From the NCBI GenBank assembly GCA_031283505.1, contig JAITBO010000206.1, positions 1-19,335 of the forward strand: a stretch of DNA of 19,335 nt, given 5' to 3'. Below, piece by piece: positions 16,152 to 19,335 of this stretch. The notes beneath the pieces were generated by a model. The model ran no database searches. It was not told where the DNA came from and worked only from the letters and a program-made list of their open reading frames with translations. The position numbers and the translations under genes are program-made. How positions within the stretch are numbered: the first letter of the stretch is position 1; each line of letters starts with the position of its first letter. This stretch comes from Treponema sp. GTDB taxonomy: Bacteria > Spirochaetota > Spirochaetia > Treponematales > Breznakiellaceae.

Positions 16152-17465
16152 ATGACGGAAGACAACAAGAAAAAAGGATTTTCAGCCTATATGCCGGTCA
16201 CATTCCTGATCGGATGTGGATTCTTCACTATGGGTTTGATGGATCCACTTTACGATACCTATGTCCCCTTGTTTCTCAGACGATATATAGGGTCAAACAC
16301 CCTAGTTGGGGGGATTATGACCCTGGATAACATTTTGCAGCTCTTTCTAATCCCGGTCATTGCCGTCTGGTCTGACCTTACCCGGACTAGGATAGGCCGG
16401 CGTATGCCCTTCATCGTGGTAATGCTTCCCATTTCGGCGGTTTTGTTTCACCTGATCCCAGTTATGGCTGCCGCATCCTTTTGGGCGCTGATTGTGGTTC
16501 TTTTCGTGTTTAACATTTTTAAGACTTCGGTGCGGGGGCCTGTGGTTGCCCTTATGCCCGATACCATTCCCGGGGATTTCCGGTCCGAAGCCAACGGGGT
16601 CATCAACACCATGGGGGGAATTGGGCTTATCGTGGGGACTTTGGCCCTGACCAGGCTCATGAACATACAAGAAGGGCTTCCCTTTACGGTAGCCGGAGGC
16701 TGCATCATCGCGGCTACCCTCATCCTGCTGCTGTTCGTCCGGGAGCGTATCCCCGAAAACGCCGGAGAAGAGCCCCACATACGGGTGCTGGATTCGGTGC
16801 GGACGGTATTTTCTACTGGGGATTCCAGCATGGCCCGGATACTACTCTCCCTTTTCTTCTGGTTCATGGCCTATGAGGGCGTAAAACCCTTTCTGGGGCT
16901 TTACCTGGTGGAAGCCGTAGGAGTGGCCGAGTCGAACGCGGCCCTGGCCCAGGGAATCGCGGGGATTTCCAGCGTACTTTTGGCCATTCCTACGGGTTAT
17001 TTTGCCCACCGTATGGGCCGGCGGCGTTATATCCGGTTAAGCCTGACCTTCCTTACCCTTATTTTGCTCCTGATACCGGTAACCGGCGCCATAGCCCAGG
17101 GAAGGGGGGTTTCTCTGAGCGGTAGGCTGGGGATATTTCTGGTATTGATGTTCCTTTACGGCGCGGTGTGGATCGGAGTTGTAGTAAATTCCTTCCCTAT
17201 GCTTTGGCAAATGGCGACATTCAGCAACATGGGAATCTATACGGGACTCTACTACACTTTCAGCCAGAGCGCGGCAATTCTGGCGCCGCCCATCACCGGG
17301 GCGATCATCGACCTGGGCGGCTATCCGGGAATCTTCATCTTTGGCGGGGTGTGTATGCTTATCGCCTGGTTCATCATGGGCGGCGTGTCTATGGGAGAGG
17401 CTGCGGTTCTCCATCGGGACCGAGCACATCGACGACATCATCGACGACCTGAAACAGGGTTTTGA
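16152..17465 (+). CDS. MFS transporter, SLC45/sugar-symporter-like; C-terminal tail frameshifted
   Basis: The protein is about 437 residues with twelve predicted membrane helices, so it is an inner-membrane secondary carrier. DPLYDTYVPLFLR lies early on; after helix 2 comes SDLTRTRIGRRMPFI, the family's loop 2-3 motif, repeated in a related form at the loop between helices 8 and 9 (HRMGRRRYIR). The pattern suggests a sugar or glycoside symporter of the SLC45/GPH type; the substrate is unknown. The second ATG (16152) is preferred over 16140 because GGAGGG lies 4 bases upstream. The last ~18 residues (HRDRAHRRHHRRPETGF) look out of frame. One base forward, the DNA reads SIGTEHIDDIIDDLKQGFEA, ending at TAA 17476-17478, a far more natural tail. 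It is divergent from the tRNA/rpl/rpo operon. Confidence 0.85.
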   Translation: MTEDNKKKGFSAYMPVTFLIGCGFFTMGLMDPLYDTYVPLFLRRYIGSNTLVGGIMTLDNILQLFLIPVIAVWSDLTRTRIGRRMPFIVVMLPISAVLFHLIPVMAAASFWALIVVLFVFNIFKTSVRGPVVALMPDTIPGDFRSEANGVINTMGGIGLIVGTLALTRLMNIQEGLPFTVAGGCIIAATLILLLFVRERIPENAGEEPHIRVLDSVRTVFSTGDSSMARILLSLFFWFMAYEGVKPFLGLYLVEAVGVAESNAALAQGIAGISSVLLAIPTGYFAHRMGRRRYIRLSLTFLTLILLLIPVTGAIAQGRGVSLSGRLGIFLVLMFLYGAVWIGVVVNSFPMLWQMATFSNMGIYTGLYYTFSQSAAILAPPITGAIIDLGGYPGIFIFGGVCMLIAWFIMGGVSMGEAAVLHRDRAHRRHHRRPETGF

Positions 17466-17501
17466 AGCTGTTAAGTAACGGAAAACACAAACGCTGTCCG
17501 G

Positions 17502-17553
17502 AGCTGCCCGGCGAAGCAGCCGCTTTCGCGGCATCTAAGCGGGCAGCTTTTTT
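17502..17553 (+). terminator. Intrinsic terminator of the MFS gene
   Basis: AGCTGCCCG (17502-17510) pairs perfectly with CGGGCAGCT (17540-17548), enclosing a smaller GCCGC/GCGGC hairpin, and is followed by TTTTTT. It lies 24 bases after the frame-corrected stop codon. Confidence 0.9.
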
Positions 17554-17663
17554 ATAAAGCCGGGGACCGCGAGAACTACTGTTTTTCCGGTAATACTAAT
17601 CCGGCAGTATCGTTATGCGTCCTGTTATGCGCCTTCATACTTTATTGGTATTTCCCCGTACCC

Positions 17664-18308
17664 TTACGCAATCACCCGGCTCTGTATCGGCGAGGGCGGC
17701 CCCAGGCGGCCTTTCTCGTTCTGCCAGTACAGGGCGATGTACAGCGGCTGCCCCAGATCGGCATCCCCGAAGGTGAGGATTTCCCGGGGGCGGGTGAGCA
17801 GCTTGGAAGCGGTCAGTTCCTTGTGGTCCGCGGGCGGGGGGCCGCCCACCTTGTAACGGGCCACCGCGCCGTTGTAACGCGGCGGGCGGGCGGGGTGTTT
17901 CACGATGATTTGCAGGTACTCGCCGCCCTCAAGGGTGAAGGGGACGACCTCCGTGGGGTCCGGCACGTCGGTGCGGTTGGGATCTTTGGCGGGGAGGCCG
18001 AAGTCCAGGAGGATTTCCGGCGTTACCGCGTCCAGCGGGTCCGCGTCGAGGTAGGCCTTCTTTATCTTGCGGATGTTCGCCGCCAGGTCTTCCCGCTTCT
18101 CCCTGCGGTCTTCCCGGTCGAGCTTGCCCGCGTTGGGGGCTTCGGCGGCGTGGCAGGCGGCGGTGTAGGCCGCGAACTTCGCGGTATTGGCGCTCACCAG
18201 CGCGGCGGGGACGCCCAGCAATTCCGCGTGCTTTACCAGGGCGGCGTTGAAGGTCGCGGCGAAGGAGAGGAATTCCGCTTCGGGGGCGGAAAATACGTCA
18301 TTACTCAT
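17664..18308 (-). CDS. Hypothetical protein, 214 residues
   Basis: I do not assign a function. The N-terminal half (residues ~1-90) is Ala-rich and helical, with a charged segment around KLDREDRREKREDLAANIRK. The C-terminal ~90 residues look beta-rich and end TRPREILTFGDADLGQPLYI, then ALYWQNEKGRLGPPSPIQSR. That ending, a Trp followed by 'G-LGP-SPI-S', is shared in my memory by uncharacterised Bacteroidetes and treponemal proteins with a fibronectin-like tail. There is no signal peptide or membrane segment, so it is probably cytoplasmic. The start ATG at 18306-18308 follows AAGAGG. GC content is higher than in neighbouring genes. A promoter-like pair and the 21-bp repeat array lie just upstream. 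Confidence 0.75.
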   Translation of the reverse strand: MSNDVFSAPEAEFLSFAATFNAALVKHAELLGVPAALVSANTAKFAAYTAACHAAEAPNAGKLDREDRREKREDLAANIRKIKKAYLDADPLDAVTPEILLDFGLPAKDPNRTDVPDPTEVVPFTLEGGEYLQIIVKHPARPPRYNGAVARYKVGGPPPADHKELTASKLLTRPREILTFGDADLGQPLYIALYWQNEKGRLGPPSPIQSRVIA

Positions 18309-18358
18309 GGTTAACCTCTTTTTTGCCGCGCGGCGGCGGCGTTTTGTTTGTTAACGGA

Positions 18359-18388
18359 ATGATAAACCCTTTATCCGGGGAAGGTCAA
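18359..18388 (-). promoter_or_regulatory. Candidate promoter of the 214-residue protein gene
   Basis: On the minus strand TTGACC (18383-18388) and TATCAT (18359-18364) are 18 bases apart, each matching consensus at 5 of 6 positions. The predicted start lies about 44 bases before the ATG. The 21-bp repeat array begins 13 bases upstream of the -35. Confidence 0.5.
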
Positions 18389-18400
18389 TTTGCCGCCCGG

Positions 18401-18651
18401 AAATCTTTTTCCTCAGGAGGAAAACTTTTTTCCTTCGGAGGGGAGCTTTTTTCCTTCGGAGGGGAACTTTTTTCCTTCGGAGGGGAACTTTTTTCCTCAG
18501 GAGGACAAGCTTTTTCCTCCTGAGGGGAGCTTTTTTCCTGCGGAGGAAAAGTTTTTTTCCGTAGAGGAAATCTCTTTTCCTGCGGAGGAAAAGTTTTTTC
18601 CCGCGGAGGAAATCTCTTTTCCCTCACCGGGGAACTTTTGCCTTGGGCCGG
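18401..18651. repeat. 21-bp tandem repeat array (about 12 units)
   Basis: Ten clear units run without gaps from 18401 to 18609, and two degenerate ones extend to 18651. After the first, 20-base unit the period is exactly 21 bases. A typical unit (18442-18462) has GGAGC, then TTTTTT, then the short inverted repeat CCTTCGGAGG. The T-tract and the outer CCT/AGG bases are kept while the loop changes (TCGG, CAGG, GCGG, CCTG). Because 21 is a multiple of 3, several frames stay open across it, encoding heptapeptides such as EGNFFPS (plus) or EKSSPPK (minus). None has a convincing start and context, so I treat it as non-coding. Confidence 0.9.
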
Positions 18652-18760
18652 GGGAATGCTGCCGGGATGGTTTTTCCCCCTCGCTTTTCGGTGTTACTGC
18701 TCAAGGCCGGGGCCTGAAGACGCGCCGGATACGTACCGCGCCGCGCCGCTGCCTGCGCCC

Positions 18761-19081
18761 TCAGCCCAGATACCGCTTAAAAACGTCTTCCATTGCCAGA
18801 GTGACGCTCTTTGTAAGGTCTTCGGACATATGGCTGAGCAATTCTTTGTCATCACCGAGGGCACTATTCTCCAAAAAAAGCTGGTTAACCTCCACGCCGA
18901 GGGCATTTGCCAGCTTTGACAGCATATCCGGCTGGGGAAATTTGATTCCCCGCTCAATATTGCTTAAAAAATTAATAGAAATGTCCGCTTTTTCGGATAG
19001 ATCGGCCTGGGAAAGCCCCCTTCTGGCCCGTAGTATCTTGATATTTCCGCCTAACGTATCCTTTATAGTCTGACCGTCCAT
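18761..19081 (-). CDS. XRE-family (HTH_3) transcriptional regulator
   Basis: This 106-residue protein has a Cro/CI-type helix-turn-helix domain at residues ~12-68: GGNIKILRARRGLSQADLSE, then KADISINFLSNIERG (recognition helix), then PDMLSKLANALGVEVNQLF. The remaining ~35 residues are acidic and helical and may serve dimerisation. The start ATG at 19079-19081 has an in-frame TGA two codons upstream, which fixes the longest possible N terminus; AGAGG lies 9 bases ahead. It is transcribed away from the exported-protein gene at 19282. The shared 200-base region contains overlapping divergent promoters and a palindrome, the usual layout for an autoregulating repressor that controls its neighbour. 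Confidence 0.9.
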   Translation of the reverse strand: MDGQTIKDTLGGNIKILRARRGLSQADLSEKADISINFLSNIERGIKFPQPDMLSKLANALGVEVNQLFLENSALGDDKELLSHMSEDLTKSVTLAMEDVFKRYLG

Positions 19082-19107
19082 GCCTCATAACCTCTGCAAC
19101 CTCCTCT

Positions 19108-19136
19108 ATTAAATTACAACTTTTTCTTGTTGACAA
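19108..19136 (-). promoter_or_regulatory. Candidate promoter of the XRE regulator gene
   Basis: TTGTCA (19131-19136 on the minus strand) and TTTAAT (19108-19113) are separated by 17 bases. The -35 overlaps the -35 of the divergent promoter. Confidence 0.5.
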
Positions 19137-19158
19137 AACCCAATTAGAACAATAGACT
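19130..19158 (+). promoter_or_regulatory. Candidate sigma70 promoter of the exported-protein gene
   Basis: A perfect -35 TTGACA (19130-19135) and TAGACT (19153-19158) are separated by 17 bases. The predicted start falls inside the palindrome at 19160-19176. Confidence 0.65.
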
Positions 19159-19159
19159 A

Positions 19160-19176
19160 TAACCCTAATAGGGTTA
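19160..19176. promoter_or_regulatory. Operator-like palindrome
   Basis: TAACCCTA-A-TAGGGTTA is a perfect 8+8 inverted repeat with one central base. It sits 1 base after the predicted -10 of the divergent promoter, so a bound repressor would block transcription. The nearby XRE protein is the obvious candidate ligand. Confidence 0.55.
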
Positions 19177-19281
19177 CCAGCGGTTTCTTTCGTTTTTTTG
19201 GCGGAATTGCGGGAAAACTCAAAACCTGCCCTTGCGGGCGGGTAAACAAGAGGCGTAAGCCCCAAATAGAGGAGGTTTGTG

Positions 19282-19335
19282 ATGAAAAACAAACTCTTTT
19301 TCAGAATGATTGCCTGCGCGGCGCTGGCAATCGGA
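19282..19335 (+). CDS. Start of an exported protein, cut by window edge
   Basis: An ATG at 19282-19284 follows a strong AGAGGAGG Shine-Dalgarno. The 18 visible residues (MKNKLFFRMIACAALAIG) are a positively charged start and hydrophobic core typical of a signal peptide. Nothing can be said about the mature protein. Its roughly 115-base leader includes a GC hairpin (about 19227-19244). It is expected to be controlled by the palindrome at 19160-19176. Confidence 0.75.
   Translation, partial: MKNKLFFRMIACAALAIG

Noticed and set aside
18385..18627. Minus-strand EKSSPPK heptad-repeat frame
   Set aside because: GTG start inside the repeats, no Shine-Dalgarno, and the frame covers the -35 of the downstream promoter. 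Open frames are forced by the 21-base period.
18401..18651. CRISPR array
   Set aside because: The units are contiguous with no unique spacers, and no cas gene is nearby.
18390..19073. 227-codon plus-strand frame with FFPSEGN-type heptads
   Set aside because: After the repeats it runs antisense through the XRE gene, which has clear homology; the start has no ribosome binding site.
19160..19176. Telomere-like TTAGGG/CCCTAA sequence
   Set aside because: There is one copy on each arm of a single palindrome at a promoter; no repeat array or replicon end is present.

Overview
The window reads as chromosomal DNA of a spirochaete, most likely a Treponema of the insect-gut (T. primitia / T. azotonutricium) type. 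The basis is family recognition from memory, not a search. The gene order rpmG - tRNA-Trp - secE - nusG - rplK - rplA - rplJ - rplL - rpoB - rpoC matches Treponema. RpoB carries Asn at the position equivalent to E. coli Ser531, as spirochaetes do. A lipoprotein fuses a cyclophilin to an FKBP, and the decayed mgl sugar-transport genes read like treponemal ones.

Layout. (1) Bases 1-2300 are a gene graveyard: the start of an IS200-like (RAYT-type) transposase cut by the window edge, a transposase fragment, a 125-bp MITE-like element with perfect 15-bp terminal inverted repeats, and a collapsed mglA-mglC sugar ABC-transporter operon, with mglC split by a REP-like hairpin pair. (2) Bases 2348-3412 hold the intact dual peptidyl-prolyl isomerase lipoprotein (minus strand). 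(3) Bases 3413-4213 contain no intact gene: a frameshifted IS66-type transposase remnant ends exactly at a palindrome built from the same terminal repeat as the 125-bp element, next to the rpoC terminator. (4) Bases 4157-16073 (minus strand) are the transcription/translation operon, read right to left: promoter, tRNA-Thr, rpmG, tRNA-Trp, secE, nusG, rplK, rplA, rplJ, rplL, rpoB, rpoC, terminator. (5) A divergent MFS transporter (16152-17465 or 17478, plus strand) ends in a clear terminator; its last codons appear frameshifted. (6) Bases 17664-19335 are accessory: an unrecognised 214-residue protein, a 21-bp tandem repeat array just upstream of its predicted promoter, an XRE-family regulator, and a divergent promoter/operator driving an exported protein that runs off the window.

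How the genes work together. The central operon couples RNA polymerase (beta, beta'), the elongation factor NusG, the translocon subunit SecE, the L1/L11/L10/L7-L12 stalk-side ribosomal proteins, L33 and two tRNAs, so it is core growth machinery. The dual isomerase probably folds envelope proteins. The right end looks like a small regulated unit: the XRE protein probably controls its own promoter and that of the exported protein through a 17-bp palindrome at the predicted start site.

The most unusual signals are the 21-bp array (two helical turns per unit, one T-tract per unit, abutting a promoter), the recurring terminal repeat, and a duplicated tRNA-Trp 3' end in the secE leader.
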